From Harmonia axyridis (lineage: Eukaryota > Arthropoda > Insecta > Coleoptera > Coccinellidae): a stretch of DNA of 64,000 nucleotides. The number at the start of each line of letters is the position of its first letter. Position 1 is the stretch's first letter. The position numbers and the translations under genes are program-made. Positions 10,003 to 22,545 of the stretch are shown one piece after another. The notes below the pieces were generated by a model. That model saw nothing but the letters and a program-made list of their open reading frames with translations, was not told where the DNA came from and made no database searches. The stretch covers positions 8,680,001 to 8,744,000 of the forward strand of contig NC_059503.1 of NCBI RefSeq assembly GCF_914767665.1. The letters run 5' to 3'.

Positions 10003-13000
10003 GTCTTATTCAGTCAAGTGTTAAATTCACTTCCTTCATTCACTAATTGAACAGAACTATGTGCCATTGAAATATTTTTCCAACAAAATTTATTCTATTA
10101 TTATTTTTTATTAGGGTTCAAATAGAAGAGCAGATGATTCAGATTTATGTCCACCTAAAATCCGCCCTAAGATTGATACTTATATAATAAATTTTCTTAT
10201 TTATGTACCTATATTTTCCTTTCTCTATCAAGAAAGTCATTTATTACAATGTAAAAACATGCCAGAAGCAAGCTTAGTATAGATGCCTGAAAAGTTACAA
10301 CTCTTTTCCAAATTATATAAGTGTAACCCAGAACAATAAACGTATAAATATCTTGTTGATTGAGGTTCTTATTATGAGTTTTGAAGATTATATAAGATAT
10401 TAAAATAGATTTTTGGTTGTGGCACTGTCTCATCTAATTTTCATGTAACTGCTTTTGTATTGGAGTGAATTGAAATAAAGATGTATTATATAAATGAACT
10501 GTATAATTTGCAATGTTTCATCAGAATTTTCCAATCAACCACACTAAAACAAATAAATAGAATCTCCATCTCCAATAGAAGAAAATTCCATTTTATATCT
10601 CCAATCTGACGGTCCTTACACAAAATAACAACACGCTGAACATTGTGAGCTCATTTCGGAAATATTCTATACAGAGAATCCGATTAAAAGATCACGTAAA
10701 TTACTTCCTACCACTGCTATCGATCCATTCAAGTGAAACAGATGCCGTGCCATTAGCAGAGAGTTGAAGAGTGGCATTCCAGAAAAGGTATTAATTTCGG
10801 ATCATTAGTCAGTGAATGGAATGAATAGCAGAGTGTTTTGTTGTCCGGAGATTAACATGATGCATTCTGCAAACTAATAATCACCTCCTTTATTCTGTAT
10901 AAAAGAGGTTCTGTCAGGTACGAGTCTGATTAGACGATTAGGATGAATGTTCAACTACCAACTGAGCTTTTCAAGACCCCGGGGATAACTTGAGATGCTT
11001 TCTGTGTCGGTGAATAGACGGAAACCGCAAAACCATTAAATGTTCGAAATGTTCAGCAGGAAATGCTACTTATTCGATTTTATAACAATAACAACAAGGG
11101 ATATGATCTGCAGAGGATTGCCCGGTAGGTATTTACTATTTAGTGTCATTCTATGAATGAGAATTATGTATTTATTGTTTTCTTTTTGCTGGTTCATTTA
11201 TAATGAAGTGATTACAGGGTGAAAAACAACGCAACAGTTGACATGAATGAATTATACATTTCCTGGTTTATTCAGATTCCTTTGTTATTGACAGCCACAA
11301 AACTAACTACCACAGAAATTTACCTTCGCATATTTTTTAAATTTCCGAAAATATGCTGTTAATTTCAACGTTGAAATAATATTTTCTAAAAGATGGCACA
11401 TTTTTCATGGCTCGTATGAAATTGACAAATGAACAGTCTACCCCGTAAAGTCATAATTTATCTATTTATAAAAAATAGAGTTATTATTTTCTTCAAAATT
11501 TAACGACATTAATTTTATGAATGCATATTTTCAACAATGAGTATACCTACATGTCTTAATTATTATCATGAAGAATTGTAAAATGAATATTCTATGCAAT
11601 ATCCTTTCAAATTAAAAAATTAATGAGTATCATACACTAGAAATGCTAAAATTTATGAGTGTCATACTCTAGCAACGCAAAACCTTGAAATTTTTTGAAT
11701 GAAATGTATCACAACGTTCAGTAGTTATCACCGATAACGATTTATTGTCTTGGCGAGTAAGATTCATGAATTTTGAAGGCATAAAATCATTAAATCAAAT
11801 TTTGAATATTCCTATCTCCAAAAATTATCGATACAAAATGCATAATTTAATCAATTAGTAGTAATTTTCAAGTACTGGTTTATTATTTTCGAATGAACCT
11901 TTAAAATAATTCGAGGAAAACATTTCAGAATCTCAACTTCATCAGTTTTGTGGTTCCGAGAATACTGGGTGATTTTTTTTCGATATTCTGTTTGAATTTT
12001 TTATAGTTCTGGTTACGCGATCAATATGAAATTATCCTATGCCCAAATCGCAAATTTCTTTCAGAATCGAAGGTTTGAAATTTAAAGAAACAAAAATTCA
12101 AACCGATATTGATGGAACCTTCAGTGTTATTTTGCCCATTAACAATCTAAATCGCAACATTCAAGATCCGAATTTACCCTGAAAATTTCAAGTTTATAGA
12201 CCTTTTCTTTCGAAATTTATCGTGTCTGCAGATGGCTATACGAACGAACAGAATCGAATTTGAGCGAATGATCTGTTCAGTTAACAAGAGCTCAAAAATC
12301 CAGCAGTCTGTCTTGTCCAGAGCTTTTTCTCGGAATTTTTGAGAGTTATTTGCTTGGAATTCAGTAGAAAATTCATTTCCTATACTTTTTCATTCTTCTA
12401 GCTCGAGAATAACATCAATCATTAATTTTCAAATGAAATTTAAAAAAAATTTGATGGTTGTGCTAAATGAGATATTTTTTACCATAAGGTCCTAGATTCA
12501 ATAGCATATATGTCCTTAATTTTTAGTGCTCACTCACACTATGAGAGTTTAACAAAATTTCGTCATCTAGTCAATTGAACGCCCTGGGAAGATAAGTAAT
12601 CACAAGATATGTAAACACAAGATATGTAAAGATAACGTTATTCTAATTCTAATTGTATACATTGTATTATCTTGAGCAGGTTTTCCGTTTTTCATTTTTC
12701 CATGAGTATCTTCGAATAACTAAATTATACAATACAATAAAAAAAGACACAAACTCAATCCTAAATAGTTGATCAATAAGAAACAAAATTAAAGTGGATA
12801 CTTAGATATAGGAAGAAAATATCCTAATTGTGTGAAAAAACGTACCAGGAACTTTATCACAAAATGTAAATAATTATTTTTGAATTGACTTCAACGCTAG
12901 GCCAGTACCTGGTGGCCTCAGGTTCGATTCTGTAGATGTTGGATTTTTTTTTCATTTTGAAGATAGCTTTACATTGAAGACTCATTGGATTTGGAATATT

Positions 13001-13644
13001 CTTCAAGATAGATGAAAATCATAAAGCATTGTGAGAAATTTGCATTCTTTCCAAGGACTGAATATTCTATAAATCCGAAGGAAATAATAAACCACAGAGT
13101 AATTCCATCAACAGTTGCAGTCACAGACCAAAAATCATTTCGTCATCCCTCTCTCTCACTCTAAACAGACCAAATGGAAACGTCCATATTTTACGTTATT
13201 ACCGGGCATTATCTACGGACATAATAAATAACGTGTTAAGATCGCGAATTTATATTCTGCAGATCTAATTTGATGGCTTTCGAGTAATTTCGAAGGAAAC
13301 CGGGAGAGAACGTCAGAAGGGAACCGAAGAAATTATGATAAATTGCCTGCATCAATCATGGCTCCGTGGCCGCGAATAAAATGGAGTAATTTAAAAAGAG
13401 TGACTGGCAAGTAGTCGATGAATTAACGAGCCATCGTCTCCCTTCGGAGGAAGCAGGCTGTGCTCGAAAGAATACGGATAGAATACGAAAATGATCGTTG
13501 ATGTCGAATGATTCATCGATTGGAATGAATAGGAAGTAGGAATGCGCGTTTATGAGAGAATTCAGCCAATTTTACGTAATTATTTCCAGAATATTACAAC
13601 TTCTATAAAAAATTTGCTGCTCCATATTCTTTTTATGAAATTTT
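10003..13644. other. Long unassigned AT-rich stretch
   Basis: I find no gene, tRNA or shared repeat copy. A GGTTCGATTC word at 12922 resembles a tRNA B box but has no fold around it. Blocks near 13200-13500 are less AT-rich and look unique. Confidence 0.45.
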
Positions 13645-14235
13645 ACAGGATCAATTCGCACATTTGCGGCTGTATGTCCTCTATAACTTCACGAATTGCA
13701 TCTTTAAGGTTTTGAATCAATTCTGGAGCATTGGCATTGACTTTATCATTAACATGGCCCCAAAAAAGAAAATATAAAGGTGTTGAATCACTAGAAAAAC
13801 CTCTTTGAGAAATAACATCGCCAGGAAATTTTTCTTGCAAAATTGCAATTGTTTCGTTGCTTATGTAGAATGTTGGGTTATCTTGTTGAAAATATCTGTC
13901 ACCTATATCAATATTTTTAATTCCATCCATAAAAAAATCATTAATCAAAGCTGAAGCCATTCACCGTTACAATTTCACTAGCCTCATTTTCGAATAAGTA
14001 AGGTCCAATCCCACCACCAGCCAAAAACCTCATCAAACAGTGACACTTCGAGGATGGAGAGGCATTTCAACAATAATTCTTGGATTTTCCGAGCTCCAAA
14101 TGCAACAATTCTGCTTGTAATTCGAGAGTAAATTGTAAATCACTGGAGATGATTTTTCGATGACAATCCGGATCATTTTGATGCATTTCAAGGACCCAAC
14201 CAGCGGAGATAAGAAGTTGCTGGTGATCAACCGCC
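13645..14235 (-). pseudogene. DD41D-like Tc1/mariner transposase relic
   Basis: On the minus strand the pieces read, in family order, QNCCIWSSENPRIIVEMPLH, then AGGGIGPYLFENEAS, then FQQDNPTFYISNETIAI and WGHVNDKV. The second catalytic Asp (QQD) is present, while the region of the third (LTPSDFF in the relative at 22500) reads STPLYFLF and is lost. It belongs to the same old lineage as the relics at 22240 and 28460, distinct from the younger copies at 24712-28230. Frameshifts separate the blocks and no inverted repeats are visible. Confidence 0.7.
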
Positions 14236-16525
14236 ATGAGTTCTGTCTTAACTAAACTTTAAAAGCCAAAGGACCTAAATTTTTTTTCGAAATACGGTGA
14301 AATATCCTCTGTGGAATGCCTAATCGAATACCTGAAATCCACAAACCAGGGTTTTTCGACAACACTACAGGCTACAGCAGTAGAAAGATTCAATAATCAA
14401 ATTCAAATGCAGAATTTTCATCCATTGTATGGTATCAATATATTAAAATGGCATATATTCAAAGAGCAGAAAGTGAACCTTCCAAGCATACCTTTTCCAT
14501 CCTCATAGGCTTCCTACTGTCGTCAAAAACATTGTTCCAAAAATGCGATAAATGATATTTTTCCTTTGTTTTTATGGCATGTCCAATTGCAGGTTAGTTA
14601 TATTCTTTCAATCTTCCATGTACGAACTACAATTAAGAAGACCAGGATGTGTGTTCCGAAGACTTAATTAAGTATACAAAAATCCACTATGTGATGACTG
14701 AATTTGTTTGTAAAATAGCGGTTAGAAAATGACTGCAAAATTTAGTGTTAAAATACAAGAATACGAACTCGAACAAAAGCCTAAAAGATCATGATTCCCA
14801 CGTCAGTGCTTTTTTAATTTTTTTCTTCCAAGCTCATTGTTTGAAGGATTTATTCAACAAATTCTCGTTTTATTTCAGGTACTTCCTTAAAGAAATGTAG
14901 GTACCTAATGATATTGACTGATAAATTCTACGATAAGGAATCTCAGACATCTTCAACCCAATTAAAGAAATCCAATCATTCATAAAATCATCAATATGTC
15001 ATCTGTCCGACTATTTCTGGATGCAATGAAGAAGTACTCATCGTGCACCGCCTCAGGAAGTACGGGTCATTGATGATGCCGCCATCTTTGTCTGTAACGT
15101 CACTGGTCGATGCCTTCCCACTCAACAAGCCAGCTCCACCTCCAGATAAACGAAAGCACAAGACTGAAGTCACGCTTTTATCATCTTGTGGAAGTGTTCC
15201 AGGAGTTCTGAACAGGAGACATAAACACTATTGTTTATCGGAGCTTTTTAACCAGCTTTCCGAAGGAAGAATAATTTTTGTGCTCTATGGTTCGAAATAA
15301 GGTTAGGATTTTGTAATATTCCTGAGGTATTATTAATTAGTAGATCTAGTGCAACAAAAAACTATAGGTTCAATAGCAGATCACTACTGTCAAAAATATG
15401 TCGAAAGGTCAGTCAATCATGGGACAATATGTAAATACCTACTAGAACATATATTTATTACATACAGTACCTATATTTATATTAGCAATAGCGAATCGTA
15501 GATGCCAACTATGTCTTACCCTTTGTTAGTTGACGATGTATTTATTCTGATTTTGCTACAGAAATAATTCTAAGCATCATTCAATGTATAAACTTTCTAC
15601 TTCTTCTTCTATCATAATTGAATTCGTTAAACCTAAACAAAATAAAAGGGACAGGAACACCTGTAAAGTTTTCCCCTACATTTAATTTCAGTTGAAAGAC
15701 CTTTTAGCTAAATTCGATATGAACAACACGTTTTATAAAAAAGTGGTCCTATATCCAAGACCATAAAGTTTTTAAACCCCTTCGAGATAAATTGAATTTA
15801 TCATATAACTTCTAAATTCGCACACGGTTTTTACCTGTTCAAATTTAATATTGCTTGCTGAGGTGGATTTTCAATGACACTATTGACAGTTTCATTATTG
15901 GAGCTCAGTTTGTAATGGTTTATCATGAAATTATTCATGTAATTCTCACACTTTTGAAAATTTGATTATTCTAGAGAAGAATTAAAAAAAGATTAGACTA
16001 CATACGATTGACGGGCAGATTTTTAATTCAATTTTTGGATTCTAGACTATCAAAATATTTATTTCTAGCAATTATAAATCAAATATATGGAGGAAAACGT
16101 GTATATGTAAGAGTATATTATTGACTAACGTCTGAACTCTGAGGCTTATGACCCTCATTAGCAATTTGCAAAAAGGCAGATTTTAAATTTAAGGCATGAA
16201 ATTCATAGTGGATTTTTCCTTACAATACTGTGTGTAAATGATTATTCTTAATAAATTCCATTAAACATAACTACAGCAATCCTAATCCTTCATACTAATT
16301 TTTCACAAGATTTGTATTAATAATAATTCAATTTATTCAGACGTAATTTCGATAGTAGTGAATTGATTAAATGGCTTTCCTGTATAGGTAACTTTACTAG
16401 TATTATTATGCTCTTTTCAGTAGCCAGGTTGCTTTATATTATATGAATAACCGTTCAAAAATAATTTTAGATAGTCAGTGAGAGTGAGATAAAATGAAAA
16501 AACAAAACGAACCAAGAAATACCAA
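14236..16525. other. Unassigned region
   Basis: An open frame at 15043-15300 (85 codons) lies in less AT-rich sequence, but I recognise no domain and its start and splice sites are not convincing. The opposite strand is also open there, which is usual for unconstrained GC-richer DNA. Nothing else is supported. Confidence 0.4.
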
Positions 16526-16912
16526 TCATTATGAATGATGTCTAATAACCATTCATTATTCATTCGAAAATGAGATTAATTCGAATATTCATGAATGATA
16601 ATTATTCAAATGGTTAATTATTAATGACTACTCAGTAATAGTTGTTGGAATGAATATTCATGACTAGAAATGAATAACTAAATAATCTATACAGTACTAT
16701 ATCGATACAATAATTCAAATACAATAGGAAAAACGTTCGATTAAAATTTTTATTTATATGTTATATGTTTAAAGGACAATATGAACGACTTTTGAAATAG
16801 GTAGATGAATAAAATAGTTTCTGATGGAAAATGCAAAAGGAATGATCATTAATAGTCAAATATTCATGAATAGTGGAATATTAATGAATGATCATTCATG
16901 AATAGTCACGAC
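16526..16912. repeat. Cluster of ATTCATGAAT palindromic words
   Basis: The palindrome ATTCATGAAT or a one-base variant, often extended by GAT or AG, recurs with variable spacing near 16592, 16650, 16863 and 16889. ATTCATTATTCATTCG and GAATGATCATTC occur between them. The spacing is irregular, so this is not a simple satellite. It could be a degenerate minisatellite or a cluster of binding sites. Confidence 0.45.
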
Positions 16913-16959
16913 AAAAACTTAATAACTTCAGATGAATGAATTCATAATCTAAATAGAAA

Positions 16960-17442
16960 ATTAAAAACGTTGAGGACCCATTTGCGTAGTTTTCGTAGAC
17001 AATCTCCTCCTCCTTCGTTGCAGCATCACCCATCCAGCATCCCGTCGGCTCCTCCGGTAGGCAGGCGCGCAGAGAGGCGGCAAACTTCAAAGGCCCGATG
17101 ATGGCCACAAGTGCCTTCGGTAATAAATCGGTCCAGTCGCGGCGTAGATGGTGCGCTATTCATAAAAGTCGCCGCTATCGCATTAATTATAAACCTGCTG
17201 TTCAGCCCGTTGCCTTTGGACACAAGAATCGGACTGTTTGCATATGGCTGTCATAAATATCTGTCAGTGCGGTTTTTAGGACTCCGTCTCTCTCTCTCGG
17301 GAGGAGAAACCAGTCCAGTTTTTTGGACAAACCGCGTTTTGCGAACGGAAACCGATATGTACGGGGTGGGTACGGGAAGTTGTTGACTGAGGAAAAATTG
17401 GGATTTGTTGATCGCGCAGCGAGAAGGATGATTTTTTGTCAA
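16960..17442. other. GC-richer unique block
   Basis: Sequence from about 16960 to 17400 has many CpG and GC-rich words amid AT-rich DNA. Open frames exist on both strands (for example 17111-17386) but carry no recognised domain. It reads like conserved non-coding DNA or an untranslated exon; this is inference from composition only. Confidence 0.3.
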
Positions 17443-17525
17443 CTACTTTTTTCATAATAGAGGGTCAAACGAATTTAGGGCGAATATGAGGCTCATTTAT
17501 TTTCAGTAAATTTGTTCAAATATTA

Positions 17526-18813
17526 GGTGCACAACTTTGCTTCCGACGTTTTGCAATAGATGACTATAGCGGTAAGTAGTAGTCGAAATAAATACATCGT
17601 AGATTTCATACAATAAGCTTAGGTTTATGTAAACATAACGCCACAATATTAGTCGATTTGTGTATACATCATAAAGGTATTCTCGATTAAACATGTATGC
17701 TTACGAGTCAAATTCTGGTCATTTGAGGGAGGTTTTGATTTTCTGTCTGAATAAATCTGCGGTGAGGCCGCTATTGGTGAGAGAACTTGTTCAACGCTTC
17801 AATAACGGTGATTTTGATGTCGAAGACCAGCATGGCAGTGGATGAGAGACGGTTTTCGAAGATGCAGAATCGGAAGCATTACTTAATTTTACTTTTTTTT
17901 TACTTTATTAAAAAAGAAACATTTAGAGAATTCTCATTTACACCCTATATTGATCAAGACTCGTGTCAAACGCAACAAGAGTTGGCAGGTTCATTGGAAG
18001 TGACGCAAAAAGCCATTTCAAAATGCCTGAAAGTCATGGAATGATTCAGAAACAAGGAAATTGGGTGCCGTACGAGTTGAAGCCGGGAGATGTTGAACGG
18101 TGTTCGTTTGCTCGTGACTAGCTTCTTGCAAGGCAAAGGCGGAAGGGATTTCTGCAACGCATTTTGACTGGAGAAGAAAAATGGGTTCATTGCGATCATC
18201 CCGAGAGCAGAAAACCATTGGGATATTCCGGCCCTGCTTCCAAGTCGACGGCCAAATCGAATATTCACGGTTCCAAAGTCATGTTCAGTATTTGGTCGAA
18301 CCAGCTCGGTGTGGTGTATTTTGAGTTGTTAAAACCGACTGAAACAATCACTGGTAATCGTTATTGAACGAAATTAATGCGTTTAGCCGAGCATTGAAAG
18401 ACAAACGGTCGCAATACAACGAAAGACATGATAAAATGATTAAACGGCATGACAATGCTCGACCCCACGTTGTGAAAATGGTTAAGACATACTTGGAAAC
18501 GTTTAAATGTCCTACTCCATCTACCGTATTCTCCAGACACTGCTCCCTCGGACTATATTTTGTTCCAATCAATGGCACACGGCCTAGCTGACCAGCACTT
18601 CCGGTCTAATGAAGAAGTAAAAAATTGGATCGATTCGTGGATCGCTTCAGAAGATGGCCAGTTTTTTCAACGCGGGATTCGTACACTGCCCGAAAGACTG
18701 GAGAAAGTAGTGGCCAGCAATGGACAAAACCTTGAATCATGAATGTATAACCAGTTTTATACAATAAAGCCTCGAATTTTGGAAAAAAAACGGCGGAAGC
18801 AAAGTTGTACACC
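17526..18813 (+). mobile_element. mariner copy C, full length, dead
   Basis: TA-flanked ends GGTGCACAACTTTGC and GCGGAAGCAAAGTTGTACACC delimit a 1288-bp element. That is the length expected for an intact mariner of this family plus an insertion of about 65 bp at about 17887-17950, between CATTACTT and GATCAAGACTCG, which the other copies do not have. The 3' UTR carries AATAAAGCCTCGAATTT as in the other copies. Confidence 0.93.
17784..18742 (+). pseudogene. mariner transposase, frameshifted
   Basis: Blocks in order are: RELVQRFNNGDFDVEDQHG; the ~65 bp interruption; DQDSCQTQQELAGSLEVTQK; a stop after LKVME; LTGEEKWVHCDHPES with the first acidic position as Glu-Glu after Gly rather than Gly-Asp-Glu; KRHDNARPHV with the second Asp; then a frameshift through the third-Asp region before MAHGLADQHFRSNEEVKNWI. 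At least four disruptions plus loss of the first Asp make it inactive. Confidence 0.85.
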
Positions 18814-18815
18814 TA

Positions 18816-18890
18816 ATAATTCTATGTCTTTGATGTAAAGTGTTTATTTATGAAATAAACTTTATTATTATTATTATTATTATTATCACT
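18816..18890 (+). mobile_element. LINE 3' tail with (TTA)n
   Basis: Immediately after the mariner comes GATGTAAAGTGTTTATTTATGAAATAAACTT followed by eight TTA/ATT units to about 18887. This is the usual look of a CR1/Jockey-type LINE 3' end. No coding part is left. It shows that the mariner inserted next to, or within, the end of an older LINE. Confidence 0.5.
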
Positions 18891-19961
18891 GTTTTAGTAT
18901 AGTTTCTTGTGAAAATAAGCAAATTTCGAACATGCGCCTAGAACGTCTTGGTTCTGACAAATCCATAATTAATTGAAAATAAATCGTTTTGAGCCTCCTC
19001 TCCTTCACAGTTATTTTTCGCAGAAAATTCATGATGCCAGGTCTTTAAATCTTTTCCGCCAAACCTGGCTTATGTTCAGTCAAGTTCATAACAATATGAT
19101 AGTTCGAAAATTCCTCAAAACAAAGCTCATAAACGCAAGAAAGTAAAAACAAACAATCAGTACGTTCTGCATTACACCAACCGATACCAATGCATCTGTT
19201 GGCGCTCAGCGCAACGAGAGTTATGAATTGAATAACAAGCTAATTACGGCAATCCATCTACATAAATCTCTGTCCCGATGAAAACCGTGCGTTGTCAATA
19301 CGTCAAAATGTTTGATTATTGGCTTGTCCGTCCGGTCATTTATCTTTGTCCCGCTCCGGAGATTTTCTAATAAATTAATATAACGGACAAAGAGTAGCTA
19401 CGTAAAGTCGCGCTGAGCTCGATGTCGTGCTTGTCAGACTTGGTCGGATAACCAGTCAGCGGAGGCCCTGGAGCCTGGTGATCGATCGTTTGACATTACA
19501 GTCAGGACGTGCGATATCAATCAGAGGTGCAGTATTGTGTGTTCATTAACATTGATATTGAATTTTATGTAAATTTCTGGCTATTGACTGATGGCTTGCG
19601 GGCGCAGTGTCGTCCTTTGCTTTTGTCTGCGCGCTGTAGAAATTTATCAGGCTTGGAGATTCAGTGAAAGCGAGTACAATGAAAAATAATTGTTAACTCT
19701 CCACGTGACGCTTTTGTGTCTGGTTTTATTCACTAGGGGGCGTCCGGTGAATATAATATAACATTTCACTCAATAACTCTTATCTTATTCTTCTTGTAGT
19801 GCCTATACTCTGTGGATATAGGTACATTGGACCACATTTTATTATTGATGTCATTCTAGTCCATGTTTCTATGGAAACGCACATAGCACATACTGTCAAC
19901 GAAGGTCATTTTGATTTGAATCAAGTCCATTACTTGAATTATTGAAATTTGTGCAGTTGCA
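18891..19961. other. Unassigned; GC-balanced block at 19200-19640
   Basis: There is no gene or RNA. The stretch 19200-19640 is less AT-rich, appears unique and contains homeodomain-like TAATTA words, so it could be conserved non-coding DNA. The rest is AT-rich filler. Confidence 0.3.
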
Positions 19962-20074
19962 GGAAAAGTATAGTGTGCAACATGTGGAGAAAGTCCTTTT
20001 CTTGCTCTTGTGTATGCTTTCACACTCGCTAGAAAAGTTGGACTTTCCCACTTGTTGCACAATATACTATTTTC
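19962..20074. repeat. Hairpin repeat, copy 1
   Basis: The arms 19962-19995 and 20040-20074 are inverted copies: GAAAAGTATAGTGTGCAACA against the complement of TGTTGCACAATATACTATTTTC, and GAAAGTCC against GGACTTTC. A second copy of the left arm is at 32251 with a longer loop. It is non-coding. It is either a small hairpin MITE or the hairpin end of a larger element. Confidence 0.65.
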
Positions 20075-20089
20075 TTGAATGTTTGACTC

Positions 20090-20300
20090 TATTCGTCGAC
20101 ATAATCTGCTCCAAGAGTGTTTCATCTACTCAAACGCTCTTCCAACTCTTCAATACCTGTTCTGTAAAAAGTTTCGTATTTGCTTTTGAAATAGATTCTC
20201 AACCTCTGGAATCACTTTCTACTAAGAGCCAGATGTCTTTCCTTGGGGGCCTTCTTTTGGGGTCTGCAAAAATCTCTAGAGGCCAGATAGCTGGATAGTC
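20090..20300 (-). pseudogene. irritans-type mariner 3' relic
   Basis: The minus strand reads in shifting frames DPKRRPPRK-like, KVIPEVENLFQKQIRN and LQNRYWKV. These align by eye with the C-terminal part (DLKRML...NEEVIAETEAYFEAKDKSYY) of the mariner at 54955. It is only a short, heavily mutated piece with no inverted repeat. Confidence 0.5.
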
Positions 20301-20689
20301 AAGCAGATACATAAGTAGCCCGTATTCTACCATATACTCTCAGCCAAAAGTTGGAATCTTCTTGCTTCCTTCTCGGACTCATGTCTATCGTTATGCTAGA
20401 CTTGTCAATGATTTCTACCAACCTTTGTGGCTCTATCTGGTCGGTTCTCTGGTCGGTTCTGCACCTTTCGTGGCGCAGGCTGGCTGCTCTGCTTCTCTTT
20501 TCGTGTTGCCCGTTCTGCTAGAATCTGTCACTTGGAGAGGTTTTTTTTTATGTTCTGGTTCCCACGAGGTGGAGATTAGAGGATGTTTTATGGAGTGGGC
20601 GAGGTATTGACAGGAATGTGGGATTGTTGAGGTACGGGGAATGTAGCAGACTGGGATAAGCCACGCCACATTTTCTAGTCAATCTTAGT

Positions 20690-21215
20690 TTCACTGTCTA
20701 CTTTACAGCGGACAGTTATTACAAGCCCTGGAAGTTGAATAACAGGATAACCCACTGGACAAACTCTGCAGGACTTACTCAGGCCAAAAAATTCTTGATG
20801 ATTTCACCTACCTATGCCAGAAAGCTCTTAAAGCTATCACGAGCCGAGCTTCGAGTGATGGTGGGACTGCTGACGGGGCACTGTCGGTACAAACATCATT
20901 TGTACCGTATGGGAAAGTCAGCAGATGACATTTGCAGGCTTTGTGGATCAGAAGCAGAAACAGCTGAACACATGGTGTGCAAGTGTTCAGAGCTGGCTGG
21001 CCTAAGAATCTTCATATGTGGAAGCCGGTCATGTATACCCGTGAAGTAACGGCCAAGGCTCCTAAGGAGGTTGTCAGTTTTATCAACGCCATTGACGACC
21101 TCTTTGGGTTTCCATGAATGAGTAGGGTAGAGAACAGAAGATCTACATGGTCGCAGTTCTCGGAAGGCTCACCGAGCCACAACGACCCCAGTTCAAATAA
21201 TAATAATACAAGCCA
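20690..21215 (+). mobile_element. Non-LTR retrotransposon 3' end with (TAA)n tail
   Basis: This is the 3' end of a LINE whose ORF2 end carries a zinc-knuckle-like cysteine/histidine motif. Frame 20735-21049 includes LSRAELRVMVGLLTGHCRYK and then CRLCGSEAETAEHMVCKC, the pattern seen after the RNase H/reverse transcriptase region in R1, LOA and I-type elements. After the frame breaks, PKEVVSFINAIDDLFGFP continues the family reading to a TGA at 21115. A 3' UTR follows and ends in AATAATAATA at about 21200-21210. Confidence 0.75.
20735..21049 (+). pseudogene. LINE ORF2 C-terminal fragment
   Basis: The fragment is about 105 residues and keeps the HxLxRMGxxxDDxCRLCG...AEHMVCKC module. This module is thought to help the reverse transcriptase bind its RNA. 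The reverse transcriptase and endonuclease domains are absent upstream, so this is a 5'-truncated insertion, the usual outcome of LINE retrotransposition. A frameshift near 21010 breaks the end. Confidence 0.7.
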
Positions 21216-21270
21216 CCACGGTAAGGTGCTGACCTCAGGAGAGAACCTAATCTAACCTAACCTAACCTCA

Positions 21271-22239
21271 TCGAGAAAAACTTCAGACTCTCAGGAATTA
21301 TTGTTCATTTCAAGGCATCTCTTAACCAATATGGAACTCCACACTCCACAGTAACACTTAATTTGGGCTAAATTCGACGGAAGTAGCTGCCATATTTATA
21401 TTTGCCTGCAGGTTACTGAACCCTATCCTAATGACGAAAAGATCCAACGATTCGTAACATTTTCAACATATTAATTAGATAAACACCCCCTGTCGTGAAA
21501 ACACTAACGAAATTCCCACTATTCGTGTTTGATTCGCGATAATCTACGTGGAAATCGTCTGTGACGTAGTGATTAAAAATGTCGACATTACGCTGATTAA
21601 GTCTGCGCGGCCGGTGTTACAGGGACCTGCGGAATAAAGAATGAACAATTACTTATTTGCCTGACCCGTTACACCCGACTTGGATCGGCAGAACAAGGCT
21701 CTGTTATTATTTATGCTTGTTATGGTAATAAAAATGTAGCCATTGTTTCGTGCCATTTTTCATAACATTCTGATGTTTATCGTCTGCATGATGAATGACT
21801 TAACGTCAAGTTTGATCTATGTTGAGTTATAGGTGGAGTGATTATAATCGCCCAGCGCCCAGAGTTACAACGTAGAACGGAGTGAAAATATTAGTTTGTA
21901 ATGCTTTAATTAAATTTAAGGCTGGAAGTTCGTTTGGAAGATTCGAAATTTCGAATTAACGCACTGGATGCCTCAGGGGTCCTTATGTCTGGTAGATTTG
22001 TTTTTATGGTGTGTTACAAGAAGCTTAATTTCATGTCGAAGGAAATTGAATTTATTAGTCAGTCAAATGTGAGAGAGATTAGGTCATTGTTGAATGTGAG
22101 AAATATTTTTTTCGATGAGTTACGACTCTCTGAAGGTTGCTCCTTTCAAAACTAAAGTTTGGTTCTTGATTTCATGAGTTAGTGTTGCAAATTTCACATG
22201 AAGATTTAGATAAAATGTCAGATTCTCACTGATCCACTT
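21271..22239. other. Unassigned; unique block at 21470-21720
   Basis: There is no recognised gene. A GC-balanced stretch around 21480-21720 with TAATTA-type words looks unique and could be regulatory. Frame 21934-22155 has no known motif. Confidence 0.3.
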
Positions 22240-22545
22240 AAATGACAATAAGATAAGAGGTGCAAATTTGAGCAGTTTTTGGCTGGTGGTGTTTTGAACC
22301 TTACTTATCCGAAAATGAGGCTGGTACAATTGTTACGGTGAATGCTTTGCGACGTTTTTTTCAACAAGATGACGCTACGTGCCACACAAGCAACGAAACA
22401 ATCGCAATTTCGAAAGAAAAGTTTCCTGGCCGTATTATTTTTCGAAAAGGTGATCACAATTGGCCACCCAAATCTTGTGATTTAACACCTTCAGACTTTT
22501 TTCTTTACGGCCACATGAATGATAAGGTCTAATATGCTAATGTTT
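22240..22545 (+). pseudogene. DD41D-like transposase relic
   Basis: Reading through a frameshift gives FGWWCFEPYLSENEAGTIVT, then FQQDDATCHTSNETIAI and WPPKSCDLTPSDFFLYGHMN. The second and third catalytic Asp are both present and are 41 residues apart, which is the DD41D (rosa-like) spacing of the Tc1/mariner superfamily. The first Asp region and both ends are missing. It is closely related to the relics at 13645 and 28460. Confidence 0.75.

Noticed and set aside
12900..12935. GGTTCGATTC B-box-like word suggesting a tRNA or SINE
   Set aside because: No cloverleaf, no convincing A box and no second copy in the window.
15043..15300. 85-codon open frame in a less AT-rich stretch
   Set aside because: It starts at GTG, is open on the other strand too, and has no recognised family.
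21254..21270. CCTAACCTAACCTAACCT-like run resembling the insect telomere repeat
   Set aside because: Only about three units, next to a LINE tail; short runs like this are common in interstitial insect DNA.
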